From NCBI GenBank assembly GCA_027596195.1, contig JADGJG010000287.1:1-25604 (forward strand): a stretch of 25,604 bases of DNA. Reading direction: 5' to 3'. The translations under genes and the position numbers were made by a program. Below the pieces are notes generated by a model. The model was given only the letters and a program-made list of their open reading frames with translations, made no database searches and was not told where the DNA came from. Shown in pieces: positions 1-9,209 of this stretch. Every line of letters begins with the position of its first letter. Position 1 is the stretch's first letter. The stretch comes from Podochytrium sp. JEL0797. Its lineage: Eukaryota; Chytridiomycota; Chytridiomycetes; Chytridiales; Chytriomycetaceae.

Positions 1-1078
1 ACCACGTCCCGATGATTGGGACTGCGCCGAGTAAGTGTTTGTGTAACCTCGATTTTTCGGGTGGGTGTGAAATCGAGCCGAAACTATAATTATCCTTTTT
101 CATTTCGCCTCTCCAACTGCTTGTAGGTGTGGACAGAGAGCCAACTTTGGGAATCGCCAAGAATGCTACAAGTGCCAAGCGCCCAAGCCAGCTGACGCGG
201 GTGGAAACACTTCGGGTGGAGGTTGCGGATACGGGGGTGACAGTTACAGCGGGGGAGGCGGATACGGAGGCGGTGGTGGTTATGGCGGCGGAGGAGGTGG
301 TGGTGCTCGTCGTGAACCACGTCCCGATGACTGGGACTGCGCTGAGTATGTTTCTCTCCTTGAGTTTCTTTTGGTTGCTCGTCAAGCCAACCTCTTTTCA
401 AATGGGAAATAGGTGCGGTCAGAAAGCCAACTTTGGGAGACGCCAAGAGTGCTTCAAGTGTCAAGCGCCAAAGCCTGCAGATGCCGGGGGGTTGAGCGAC
501 TCGTTGGGCGGACTCAGCCTTGGAGGCAGAGGATACGGTGGCGGGGCGTACAAGAGTGGAGGCGGTTATGGCGGAGGTGGAGGGTATGGTGGTGGCGCCC
601 GCGAGCCACGTCCAGATGATTGGGACTGCGCTGAGTAAGTTTTCCGTTTTTTCAGCACCCCCGCGTCGTACATCGCCGCACAGATTTCCCAAAAACGAAC
701 AGATGCGGTCAGAGAGCCAACTTTGGGAGACGCCAAGAGTGCTTCAAGTGCCAAGCCCCGAAGCCTGCGGATGCCGGGGGAGGCGGCGAATATGGTGGAA
801 GAAGTGGAGGCGGCGGTGGTGGTGGATACCAGCCCCGTGACGGCGACTGGGACTGCTCGAGGTTCATTGTTGTGTACTTTTTCTTCCGACTAGGTTGGAG
901 GTTGCTGATTGGTTATTGACTGTTTGAATTCAGCTGCGGCAAGTCCAACTTTGCGAGTCGCCAGGAGTGTTACAAGTGCCAAGCTCCCAAGGAAGGCGGC
1001 AGTGGCGGACGTGATTCGTACGGCGGCGGCGACTCGTATGGTGGTGGTGGTGCCAAGACAGAGGCTGATGACGGATAA
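1..1078 (+). CDS. Glycine-rich protein with tandem RanBP2-type zinc fingers (5' end outside window)
   Basis: Exons read as 1-30, 127-345, 413-634, 703-861 and 934-1078 (TAA at 1076-1078). The joined frame holds four RanBP2-type zinc fingers of the form W-D-C-x2-C-G-x2-N-F-x2-R-x2-C-x2-C, separated by Gly/Tyr-rich linkers. Fingers of this family usually bind single-stranded RNA (ZRANB2, FUS/TAF15 type) or ubiquitin; with the GGYGG linkers an RNA-binding role is the likelier inference. Every intron cuts between the first and second zinc cysteine in phase 2, and each complete internal exon (219, 222 and 159 nt) is a multiple of three, so the gene grew by whole-exon duplication. The donor after 861 is weak (AG|GTTCAT), but it is the only one found that keeps the C-x2-C spacing. 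The tail after the last finger is short and ends in EADDG. The start lies upstream of the window, so total finger number is unknown. Confidence 0.85.
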
Positions 1079-1221
1079 GGCGGTGGGTGGTGAATAGCGT
1101 AGCGTGTCAAGGGTTTGTTTTGAGGGAAGGAGTTGTTTTCGCTTTTTATGCTGTGGGGTTGCTTGGGGTTATGTTGGTGTTTCTTTCTTCATTTTTCTTG
1201 GGGCGCGCTCTGTCGCCTGAG

Positions 1222-2554
1222 ATGGAATTGCAAACAAATCAATGCTCATGCTGCCATGGCCAAACCGCCAACCCTCCACGTCAAGGGACTCATTGCTGTG
1301 ACACCACTCTCAGCACCATCCGTGCGGATTCAACGTTCGCGGATGTCCTTCTGTTGGTTGGCGAAGCCAAGAAACCGGTTCTTGCCCACGCCAACATCCT
1401 TTCGACCCAATACGATTATTACAAACAAGCCCTGGCAGAGAGATTGTGCCAGAACGTTGTCATTCCCGACGGAGTTCATGTGGACAACATGAGTATCCGT
1501 GCCGTGCTTAACCATCCCGACGTCGACTCGGAGACGATGGAGGTTGTTCTTGAATTTGTTTACGTGAGCGAGGCGGACGTTCCCGAGGCCCTGTTGACGC
1601 GTGTGGCGATTGCTGCCGACCATCTCCTTCTGGATTTCCTTAAGAGGCAGTGCTTGGAGCACCTCGTCAAACACTTCCTCTAATTTTCGCCTGTTGCGAC
1701 AAACTCGCCTGGTTGGAAGGAAAAGGCCTCGCAGAAGCTTCAGCTGAATGTCAAGACTGCCATCGAGGCAGGGCGATCGCAACTGATGGAGATGGGAGCG
1801 TATAACATTACTGACATCCTCGTTTTTGAACCACTCATATAGAAGAAAAGTGGCGCAACCCTAACGTGGGCACCGGGATGATCAATCCATGCTCCCACTT
1901 CTCGCCGGAAAGCTATTTCTGTTGTCAAAACAAGTCTTCGAGATGGAAGTCGCCCCGCTCTCTGGACTCCTTGGCCACGTGATTCAAGACCTTCTCAAAA
2001 ACCACTTCGACCGTATTGAATGGAAAGTGTAGATCAAGGCAACATCCGCGATTCTCCATGACGCTGCGTTTGACAAGCTGTTGAAGCAAGTCAGAGCAAA
2101 GGTCTCAGCTCCTCTTGGCGCAAATGTCGAGCTCCTGTTTCGCGCTTCTTTTGCCGATTTTGCGCTCTCAAAATTCCATGCTGCTTGCGATGGGAAGAAA
2201 AATACCGTGGTGCTTATCAAGACTGCAGCGGAGCGAATTGTGGGAGGGTTTATGGATTCTGGGTGGGGCAGCAGTTGGGTGCGGACTGTCGTTCGCGAGG
2301 CTTTCCTGTTTGCTTGCGGTGTCGGAGAGGACCTTATCTGTATTCCTTGCACAAATCTCAGAGAAGGAATCTTTGAATGCAAGATTCATGGGCCGCCATT
2401 TGGTCGAGATTTTTGGGTGGACAAGACGGGAACGAAATGCCATGTGAAGATGGGTCAAGACTATTCATGGGATGGAAGTCCAAACAGTTGGTTTCTTGGA
2501 AAGGATGTGGTAAGTAGTGAAATGGTGGAATACGAAGTTTTTCAGTTCCAATAA
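1222..2554 (+). pseudogene. Decayed BTB-TLDc protein gene
   Basis: This is a broken paralogue of the intact gene at 14495-15913. An open stretch from the ATG at 1222 to the TAA at 1681-1683 matches the BTB domain of that gene (FADVLLLVGEAKKPVLAHA, ALLTRVAIAADHLLLDFLK). After it, matching pieces lie in shifting frames: CCDKLAWLEGKG, then AIEAGRSQLMEM, then VAPLSGLLGHVIQDLLKNHF, an in-frame TAG near 2030, and a last open stretch that holds the TLDc domain (LLFRASFADF, FHAACDGKK) and ends EYEVFQFQ against EYEVYQLQ in the paralogue. Several independent frameshifts and stops rule out introns as the explanation. The TLDc half is still open from about 2033 to 2554 and could be expressed alone, but nothing shows that it is. 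Confidence 0.85.
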
Positions 2555-2555
2555 A
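2550..2555 (+). terminator. AATAAA overlapping the stop codon
   Basis: The relic's final TAA (2552-2554) sits inside an AATAAA hexamer, the usual poly(A) signal. The intact paralogue has the same arrangement. Confidence 0.4.
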
Positions 2556-2599
2556 CGCGACCAATCTTCCCAAGGTTCCTCATGATTCTTCAGAATCAA

Positions 2600-2694
2600 C
2601 GCCGCGTGTGCTCGATATTTCGGTACGTGCAAGCACCGCCGTGCCAGCCCCGCCCCTCCCCTCCTTCTTTGTACGCCGCGTGTGCTCGATATTT
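2600..2694. repeat. 21-bp direct repeat upstream of an MFS gene
   Basis: The same 21 bases, starting CGCCGCGTGTGCTCG, occur at 2600-2620 and 2674-2694, 74 bp apart, between the BTB relic and the MFS start. A run of ten C follows at 2700-2709. It could be a duplicated upstream regulatory element or simple local duplication. Confidence 0.7.
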
Positions 2695-2724
2695 GTGCGC
2701 CCCCCCCCCAACTCCCTCCCATTC

Positions 2725-2730
2725 TATATA
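2725..2730 (+). promoter_or_regulatory. Possible TATA box of the MFS gene
   Basis: TATATA lies 83 bp before the ATG at 2813, within an otherwise C/T-rich stretch. Position fits a TATA element; no other evidence. Confidence 0.35.
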
Positions 2731-2812
2731 TTGAAAAAATTTCGGCAAAACCTTCTGGAACAACCGTTCACTTCAGACTCCTGCCTCAAGCGGCAATAAC
2801 TATCCGAACAAA

Positions 2813-4331
2813 ATGGGAATACTTGGACTTAAGCCAGATCCCCGCCATGCGCTTCTCGCCTTCTTCCTCAAGATCTTTGCTGTGACGGTTGGCTTCGTCC
2901 CGATGCAGCAGATGCTTCTGCTGATTGTGTGCAAGGACCACTTGCAATCCGACGAATCGCCTGACTATGCGACTTGTGCTGCCAATGCCCAAGTCCAGGC
3001 CATTGCTGCATCGTGGTCTCTTCGGATCAGCATGGCAGAACAAATTCCCTCTCTTTCCGTCATCGTCGTGGCTGGCCACTTTCTCGACAAGTTTGGTCGC
3101 ACCCCGGCAATGCTTCTCAGCGGTCTCTCTGTGCTCACCGTTTCCTGTGTTTCTCTGTTTGTCGCTGCCAGCTTTGAAAACGATCTGAGCCTTGTTTCAG
3201 CATCAACACTGCTATCGTCTCTTGTTTTGGCAGCTTTCGTCTCTGGATGTGGCGGAGGAATGGTCCTCTTTCGCACGGCCTGCTCCGCATATCTCGGCGA
3301 TACGACGACGATTCAAACTCGAACTCATTATTTTATGCTGCTCGATGCGGCCATGAGTGTTGCAATCACTGGAGGCCCACTCCTCGGTGGATTCCTGGCT
3401 ACAAGTGTATCGTTTACTGCCGCCTTTTCCGCGACTCTTGCCATTGCAATCTTCCTCCTATTGCACTTGATCGTCGTGTTTCCATCCTCGACCGTCGTTG
3501 CTCCTTCTCCGACAACAGCATCCCCCAAATCTCTCTCCACGGCGTTCGTCGATTCTCTCAAATCCACTTTCTCCTCCCTTCACACCGTGTTCCAATTTCG
3601 GACTGCTGTGGCCCTCCTTTCGATTCTCACCGTCCTCTCTTTCCTGCTCGCTGGCGCGCAACTGTTTTTCCTGTTCTATCCGTCGAAAGTGTTTGGTTGG
3701 ACGAGCCTGGATTTCGGCAAATTCGCTCTTTTTGCCGCGAGTCAAAAAATCGTGTGGCTGTCACTCGCGTTGCCGTGGTTTTTGAGAATGGTTAAGCGCA
3801 AAGGAGGCGACAAGATTGAATGGGAGATTATATTGCTGCGGGTTGGACTTTGTGTGGGACTCGTTGGGGAGATTGGGTATGCGCTCGCGCCGAGTCCGAT
3901 TCTGTTCGCCTTGTGTGAGTAGGAAAAACGCGTTCTATTTTTTTTTACTTGCTGATTGTCTCTGGAAAATAGGTTCGCTCCTTGCCTCGTGCACGTGTTT
4001 CGCCGCACCCACCATCCGTTCTCTGCTGTCGACGATGGTTCCCGCCTCCCATCTCGGGAGACTCTTTGGCGCGATCCAAATGTTTGAGTCCTTTTCAGGT
4101 ATTGGAGCCACCGTAATGTTGAATTTGGTCTATCAGGCGACGGTGGACACGCACCCGGCGAGCGTGTTTTGGGTGATGGTCGGGTTGTTGGTTGTCGCGG
4201 TTGGCGTGAGTTTTGGAATGGTGAGCAGAGAAGGGGCGGTGGATATGGAACATAGTGGAGGGTCGACAGCGCAGGAGGCCGGGGAGGAGAGTGATGACGA
4301 GGATGTACCGTTGCTTCACGAGGAACAATAA
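2813..4331 (+). CDS. Major facilitator superfamily transporter
   Basis: Exons 2813-3914 and 3973-4331, joined through a 58-nt GTGAGT...TAG intron (phase 1), give 486 residues. The protein is polytopic, about 12 hydrophobic segments. The loop 2-3 MFS signature is at about residues 88-96 (GHFLDKFGR). Two cysteines in the first extramembrane loop (VC at about 40, YATC at about 55) are shared with the neighbouring paralogue at 4884-6320. The loop spacing recalls the SLC46 group of solute/H+ symporters, but I cannot name the substrate. The C-terminus is acidic and ends with EDVPLL followed by a short tail, matching the acidic dileucine form [DE]xxxL[LI], which commonly sends proteins to the vacuole or lysosome; vacuolar location is inference. 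The TAA is inside AATAAA. Confidence 0.88.
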
Positions 4332-4332
4332 A
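4327..4332 (+). terminator. AATAAA overlapping the MFS stop codon
   Basis: The stop TAA (4329-4331) is embedded in AATAAA, which would give an extremely short 3' UTR if used. Confidence 0.4.
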
Positions 4333-4883
4333 ACGCAGAATTTACTTATTCGACATGGCCATAAAAATGTTTTCTTCCCATCATATGCCTCGTGAAAGTT
4401 GACTTGATTGCGACAGGTTTTGGATATTAAGAATCGGTGAGAATGGCAGCTGTTTCCCGAATTATTTAACCTCTTCGAAAGAAATCTCTGTGATGCGGGA
4501 AAGTTGGATATCGCCGCGCTGCGCGCAAGAAATGTAATCAACGGTTTCCCACATTGTGGAAACTCGGTCAATGTCTCGGCAAGCGAGAAGCACCTGCCAT
4601 TCAAATTTGACGATATGGATGAGTGGCGAATTTATTTATGCCTTTTTTTTTTGTTTACTGAGGTAAGTAGACCAGCACATCAAATAGGGCACGAATAGGG
4701 TGAGGAACGAAATATGCGCGTGGTAGGTGGGGGGTCATTTTGGGGTGAGAATTCTGATTGGTGGTGAGGCGGAAGGCGGAAGGAGATCCGGGAGCGCCTC
4801 CACTTTCTGCCCCCTTCACTGCCAAACCACCATGAAGGAACTCATTTTTCTGAACTACCGTTTATATAAATTCAAGTCCAAAA
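4332..4883. other. Intergenic region between convergent MFS genes
   Basis: No coding stretch longer than about 65 codons and no family match seen. It holds a T-run near 4643-4652 and a TTTATATAAA block at 4861-4870, just past the 3' end of the minus-strand gene, where an AT-rich TATATA element could aid 3'-end formation. Nothing else recognised. Confidence 0.5.
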
Positions 4884-6320
4884 TCAAGCAAGCAACGGCG
4901 TTTCCTCCATGATTTCTTCCACCCTAGCCCCACACGCGACGCGCATCTTTTCAATTGCCCCACGACGCACACACACAATCGAAACAACAAACCCCACCCC
5001 AAACAACCCCGACATGACAAAAAATAGCGTCTGCGGCGCCTGGTCGACTGTTGCTTGATAAATCGCGTTGATTCCAAACATGGATACAATCTCTGTGACG
5101 GACACAAACAGCTGAACGCTGCTGAATAGTCGTCCCTGATACGAGGCTGGGAGGAGTGTGGAGAGGATAGACTTTGTAGATGGGGATGCGAAGGTGGAAA
5201 GGGAGACGGGGAGGGTGCTTGCCCAGAACTGAGTTGGTGTTTTTGACATGCCGAGACAGAGTTCACCCATGGCGGCCATGAAGATGCTGAAGCGCAGAAG
5301 GAAAATATCTTCTGACATCTTGGCTTTGCTGGAATTCTGGTCCCTGAAGCTTTGGATCACGGGGAGAGCGAGCGTCAAAAGGAGGACGCGTTGGATCGAG
5401 AGGAACGACGCGAACAGCCCAATGTCGACGCCTCTCCAGCCAAACATTTTGGCAGGGTAGAGGAGGAAGATGGTTTCGCCGCTGTTTGCAGATATAGAGA
5501 AGATAGTGAGAAGTCCAACGATTCCGATGGAGGCTTGGTGAGAAAAGAGTTGTCGCAGGACGTCGAAAGTTGTGACGACCGAGTCGTTCAGGACCATTTT
5601 CATTGTCTTGGGAGACCCCTCGCTGATTGCAGCCACGGTGACGTCTGGAAAGACGAAGATGACGTAGAAGAGAAGGACCAGACCAATGGCAAGTCCAATG
5701 GCGAACACGACAAAGAATCCGGCTTCCTGCGCCAAAATTCCTCCCAGCAGAGGTGCCACACACATGACCACCGAAAAAGCACCAGCTTGCACCATGAAGT
5801 ACTGGGTTCTTGAGGCAGTTGTAGAAACGGCCGCGATATAACTCGACACTGCCATCTCGAGGAGCGCGAAACCACCACAACAGCCCCCAAAAAACCCGGT
5901 CAACACAAATGCCCACAAGGGAACGCGCACGACCGAAGCCAGCATATAGACGGCCGAGGAGACCAGAAGAGACACTGCTGACACAACCAAAGCGATTTTC
6001 CTGCCATATCGATCAATGAGATACCCTGCGCAAACTGTCACGATCAGCGCAGGAGCTTGTTCAGCGATTGAAACCCAGAGGGCGAGTCCGCTCATGCCGT
6101 ACTGCACGTCTGTGCGTTTGGCACACGTTTCGTAATCCATCTCCATCGGGTCCAAGCTTTGGCAGACTGACATGAGTTGAAGTTGCTGGCCGGGAAGGGC
6201 GATGAGCAGCAAGGCGAACATTCGGAGGAACTGGATGAAGATGGCATGATATGGATGGGGCTGCATTTGATGGAGGGGCGTGCGCTTGGAAAGAGGATTT
6301 GTGTGGAATTTCGTGGGCAT
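4884..6320 (-). CDS. Major facilitator superfamily transporter (paralogue)
   Basis: One uninterrupted frame of 478 codons plus stop. I start at the ATG at 6320-6318; the frame stays open 16 codons further to a TTG, but there is no earlier ATG. It aligns along its length with the MFS gene at 2813-4331: same first-loop cysteines (SVC at about 53, YETC at about 66), same (S)xAEQxPAL segment, same loop 2-3 signature (GYLIDRYGRK at about 99-108), same F-L-YP-K-FGW segment in the second half. The C-terminus is EETPLLA, again an acidic dileucine motif. It lacks the intron of its paralogue. The pair lies tail to tail about 550 bp apart, so an inverted duplication followed by intron gain or loss is likely. 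Substrate unknown; SLC46-like is a guess. Confidence 0.88.
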   Translation of the reverse strand: MPTKFHTNPLSKRTPLHQMQPHPYHAIFIQFLRMFALLLIALPGQQLQLMSVCQSLDPMEMDYETCAKRTDVQYGMSGLALWVSIAEQAPALIVTVCAGYLIDRYGRKIALVVSAVSLLVSSAVYMLASVVRVPLWAFVLTGFFGGCCGGFALLEMAVSSYIAAVSTTASRTQYFMVQAGAFSVVMCVAPLLGGILAQEAGFFVVFAIGLAIGLVLLFYVIFVFPDVTVAAISEGSPKTMKMVLNDSVVTTFDVLRQLFSHQASIGIVGLLTIFSISANSGETIFLLYPAKMFGWRGVDIGLFASFLSIQRVLLLTLALPVIQSFRDQNSSKAKMSEDIFLLRFSIFMAAMGELCLGMSKTPTQFWASTLPVSLSTFASPSTKSILSTLLPASYQGRLFSSVQLFVSVTEIVSMFGINAIYQATVDQAPQTLFFVMSGLFGVGFVVSIVCVRRGAIEKMRVACGARVEEIMEETPLLA

Positions 6321-6457
6321 TGCGCCAGCAATCTCCCGAATCTGGGTGGCGTGGTGCTTGGGTTTCAACTTTTTTTGAATTTGATTTGATTACAAAAAAA
6401 TCTCTTTATTTTATGTATCGATAAGATTGGAGAAAAGTATAAGTTTCTTTTCTATAT

Positions 6458-8112
6458 TTAAATTCTGGTGCCCGTCGAGCCATTTGAGCCTATTCGCGAT
6501 GAATTTGAGGTTGAAAATATGCTCGTTTGCACCACAACCCCGGCTGCAAGCGCGTTTGGACGAGTGGCCGTGGTGCTCGTTGTTCGCGTGACAGTGCTGG
6601 TCTTTGTGCTCGTGGGGCGTGTTGTCATGGAAGTTGTGGTTGTTTGAGAGGAAGTGGTGGTTGTTCTCGTAGACGTAGAGGTAGTGGAGGTGGAACTGGT
6701 CTTCGTGGACGTGGTGGTTGTTCGCGTAGACGTGGAGGTGGAACTTGTTGAAGTGGTTTTCGTGGACGTGGTGGTTGTTAGAGAGGACGTGGTGGATGTT
6801 CGAGTGGATGTGGTGGTTGTTCGAGTGGACGTGGTGGTAGTGCTTGTTGAAGTCTGAGTTGTGGACGTGGATGAGGTTTTCGTGGACGTGGAGGATGTGG
6901 AACTCGTTGTCGTTGAAGTGGATTTGGTTGTCGTTGTTGACGTTCGAGTTGATGTGGTTTTTGTCGTAGCAGTAGTCGTGGTCGTTGCAGGGTATTTTGC
7001 CATACATGAACCCCATTGGTTGCTGGGAAAGTGGGGTTTCAGCTTCAGTCGAAGGAACGAAGGGGATATTCACCTCCAAATTTGTTGAACCGACCATCGA
7101 TTGCCAGAGGAGTCCGTTAGAGTATCGTCAACCGCATCACCTGTTTACAAAAAATGAACAAGGGGACAAAAAAAATCAAGGGAAGGGAACAAACACAAGT
7201 CGCCAATTTCGCCCTGCGTGGCACTGTACCACCCTAAAGGAGACGAGAAACTGTTTGCAACCCCAACTCCTGGGTCCGTGACAGTTTCGGTAAACTCATG
7301 TGTCGACACAGAACAAGTGTTTTGGAACGGGTCGTTCGATTGTCCCTGTGTTTTTTTAATATTTTGGGATTCACGAGGAGAAGGTTGATTTTTTGGACAA
7401 CTTACGCATCCACCCATGCATGCCCCAGACTGGTCAGGAATGATTCCATAATACAAATATGGCGTGGACGAAATATCCGAAATATCAATAGTGCCGTGAT
7501 ACGCGCAAAAATCTACGCATGACAGAAGTCCCCACTGAGAGGCGCTGATTCCGCTTTGCAAATGAATGGGGTAATACGTGTTGGCAGTGGGATGAATGGT
7601 TCGTGCAGCGACCAAGCTTCTCAGCCATGGAATTGTGTCATTATCGTCATCCAGGGCGAGTTTGAGATTGGTTGTCACGGACAGGGGGGTGCTGACAGAT
7701 CCATAACTTATTTTTTGACCTGGAACGCTGTAATCGTTGACTGACGAGGTCGTTAGCCCCTCAAAATCCACCACCACCACCGGTTGCCTACTCACTCATA
7801 ATATCCATTATGGGAGACTTTACAAGAAATTTGTAAAAGGACGAGAGGTCGGCACTTCTGGCAACTGTTCCGTAAAAGATTGGCACCCTGGAAACCATAC
7901 AAAACCCGCGCTCTTCTATTCAAAACGCGTAATTTAACCCGTAAAATAAACTCACACACTCACACTTGAACACTGGTGAGAATGGGTCCTCCCCAATAGG
8001 TGACATTGTTTGGAATATCGCTTCGTTCAACTTTAAGCGGCGGCAAATGTAGTGCAACAGCAAGGCGCGCGAAACTGGCAATATGAGCGACAACGCGAAG
8101 AACAAAGAGCAT
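6458..8112 (-). CDS. Secreted HExxE-motif protein (EXORDIUM-like) with Thr/Ser-rich tail
   Basis: Six exons on the minus strand: 8112-7964, 7887-7796, 7740-7406, 7345-7195, 7140-7074 and 7022-6458; all junctions keep phase and give 452 residues. The N-terminus (MLFVLRVVAHIASFARLAVA) looks like a signal peptide. Next come YWGGPILTSVQVVPIFYG, SCVDFCAYHGT, YYGIIPDQSGACMGGC, then STHEFTETVTDP at about 206-217 and GWYSATQGEIGDLC to about 243. This order (GGPI...FC.YHG...C.G.C...HE..E..TDP...GEIGD.C) is one I associate with a family of uncharacterised secreted bacterial and fungal proteins related to plant EXORDIUM/PHI-1. HExxE suggests a zincin-like metal site, but activity is unproven. From about residue 275 the protein is almost only Thr and Ser, typical of an O-glycosylated cell-wall stalk; no GPI-type hydrophobic end is visible. 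Confidence 0.78.
6540..7000. repeat. Degenerate tandem repeat encoding the Thr/Ser tail
   Basis: Top-strand GTGGACGTGGTGGTTGTTCG-like units recur in a G/T-only landscape. Read on the minus strand in the frame joined to the upstream exons they give TSTRTTTT / TSTKTSST units. The two other minus frames give artefactual His/Asn-rich peptides. Such tracts commonly expand and contract between strains. Confidence 0.75.
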
Positions 8113-8274
8113 GTTTCAATGATTGTTTTTTCTTGTTGGTCCACAAAGCACAAAGGTGATGTTGGCGCTTTTTGATCGCATTCGCACAATGACTGATCCT
8201 TTGTTCATCTCCCATTCTCCAAGCATGAATTGTCAGATCCTTTCAGCGGAGAACGGTTGAGACCCCCCGCGAAG
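8113..8274. promoter_or_regulatory. Shared divergent promoter region
   Basis: Only 162 bp separate the start of the secreted protein (minus) from the ATG of the DUF4286 gene (plus), so both promoters must lie here or within each other's 5' regions. No TATA box is obvious. Confidence 0.5.
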
Positions 8275-8836
8275 ATGAATCATTTTGTGGCGAAGCGAGG
8301 GGTCGACTGCGGAAGCGTGCCACCGAAAAAATCGTCCCCCAAAGACACCTTCGAGTTCGACAAAATGACCGCCAGCACCGCCCTTCCTCCCAAGAGCCCC
8401 ACCGACTCCCTGTCCAACCTGCTGACTGCAGGAACCGAACCCATCGTGTATGAGGTGAACCTCAGCGTCCCGAAAGAGAACGCACGGGCATACCTGCAAT
8501 ATCTCACGGGACTTACTTCAAACGTCTGCAAGACGGTCGATGGTATGATATCATTCCGCTGCATCCCTATTGCCGTGAAACCCTCTCTAACTCGCTGTGT
8601 TAATTTATTCAGGGTTCACTGGCGTGAGTGTCTTCACGCAACCAAAGCCAAGCGGACTGCACTGGCTGAGCGAAGAAGGCGATTCGAAAGTATACATTGT
8701 CGTGCACTACCGCATCGACTCGGAGGACCACCTCAACTCGTATCTCGCCGACAAACAAGACGCCCTCGCGCACCTCGATCAAGATCGCTGGAAGTTCCTG
8801 GTAATCTCGCGCCGCATCTTGAGACTTCAGTTTTAA
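8275..8836 (+). CDS. DUF4286 family protein (dimeric ferredoxin-like fold)
   Basis: Exons 8275-8542 and 8613-8836 (70-nt GTATGA...CAG intron, phase 1) give 163 residues. The body, from IVYEVNLSVPKENARAYLQY through VHYRIDSEDHLNSYL to the end WKFLVISRRILRLQF, has the order and length of DUF4286 proteins: a first strand IxYEVNL, a middle HYR/QYRxxSxxxLxxYL helix and a terminal SRRIL strand. These are small proteins related to antibiotic-biosynthesis-monooxygenase folds, with no settled function. The extra 30 or so N-terminal residues are basic; translation could instead start at the ATG at 8365 (context acaaaATGacc), giving 133 residues and removing that extension, or the two starts could give two forms. 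AATAAATAAA follows the stop by about 45 nt. Confidence 0.75.
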
Positions 8837-9209
8837 GTGATATTGTTATAATATCCTCTTTTCCCCTGCGAATGACGTGTCAATAAATAAACTTGTTTTA
8901 TATTTTCATTTCATTGCAAAACGAAAGAAGAGAAAGAAGAGAACGGAAAAGGGGATGGAGGTTAACACAAATCATAATTTATATGGCGCGAGCAACGGGG
9001 CGTCGTCGTGAATCGGGTCGTGAATCACGCGTCCAACCTTGAAAAATTGGTCCGCGTCGATTCCGTTCCGCACCGTTTCAAATCACAGACAAGTTCGTGG
9101 CGCCGTCAACTCGCGACACAAAGAACTTGCAACCGCCTTTAAATCCCTGTCGGCATTCGCGTCGTGCGCTAACCATTACTTTGACTTTTTCTTTACTTAT
9201 ACTCTCATC
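8837..9209. other. Intergenic region between convergent genes
   Basis: This holds the 3' end signals of the DUF4286 gene (AATAAA at 8882-8887) and the 3' flank of the DUF2408 gene on the other strand. Two GTGAATC copies lie near 9008-9027. No gene or RNA recognised. Confidence 0.5.

Noticed and set aside
1087..1683. 198-codon frame as an independent BTB protein with an N-terminal membrane segment
   Set aside because: The N-terminal hydrophobic part has no BTB counterpart and begins without ATG context; the match continues past the stop in broken frames, so it is a relic.
6654..7088. Plus-strand Val/Asp/Glu-rich frames over the same repeat
   Set aside because: Antisense shadow of the Thr/Ser tract.
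6411..7097. 228-codon minus-strand frame rich in His and Asn (HVHSNNHH-like)
   Set aside because: It is the shifted reading of the Thr/Ser repeat. The Thr/Ser frame joins in phase to the upstream exons of the secreted protein; the His/Asn frame does not.
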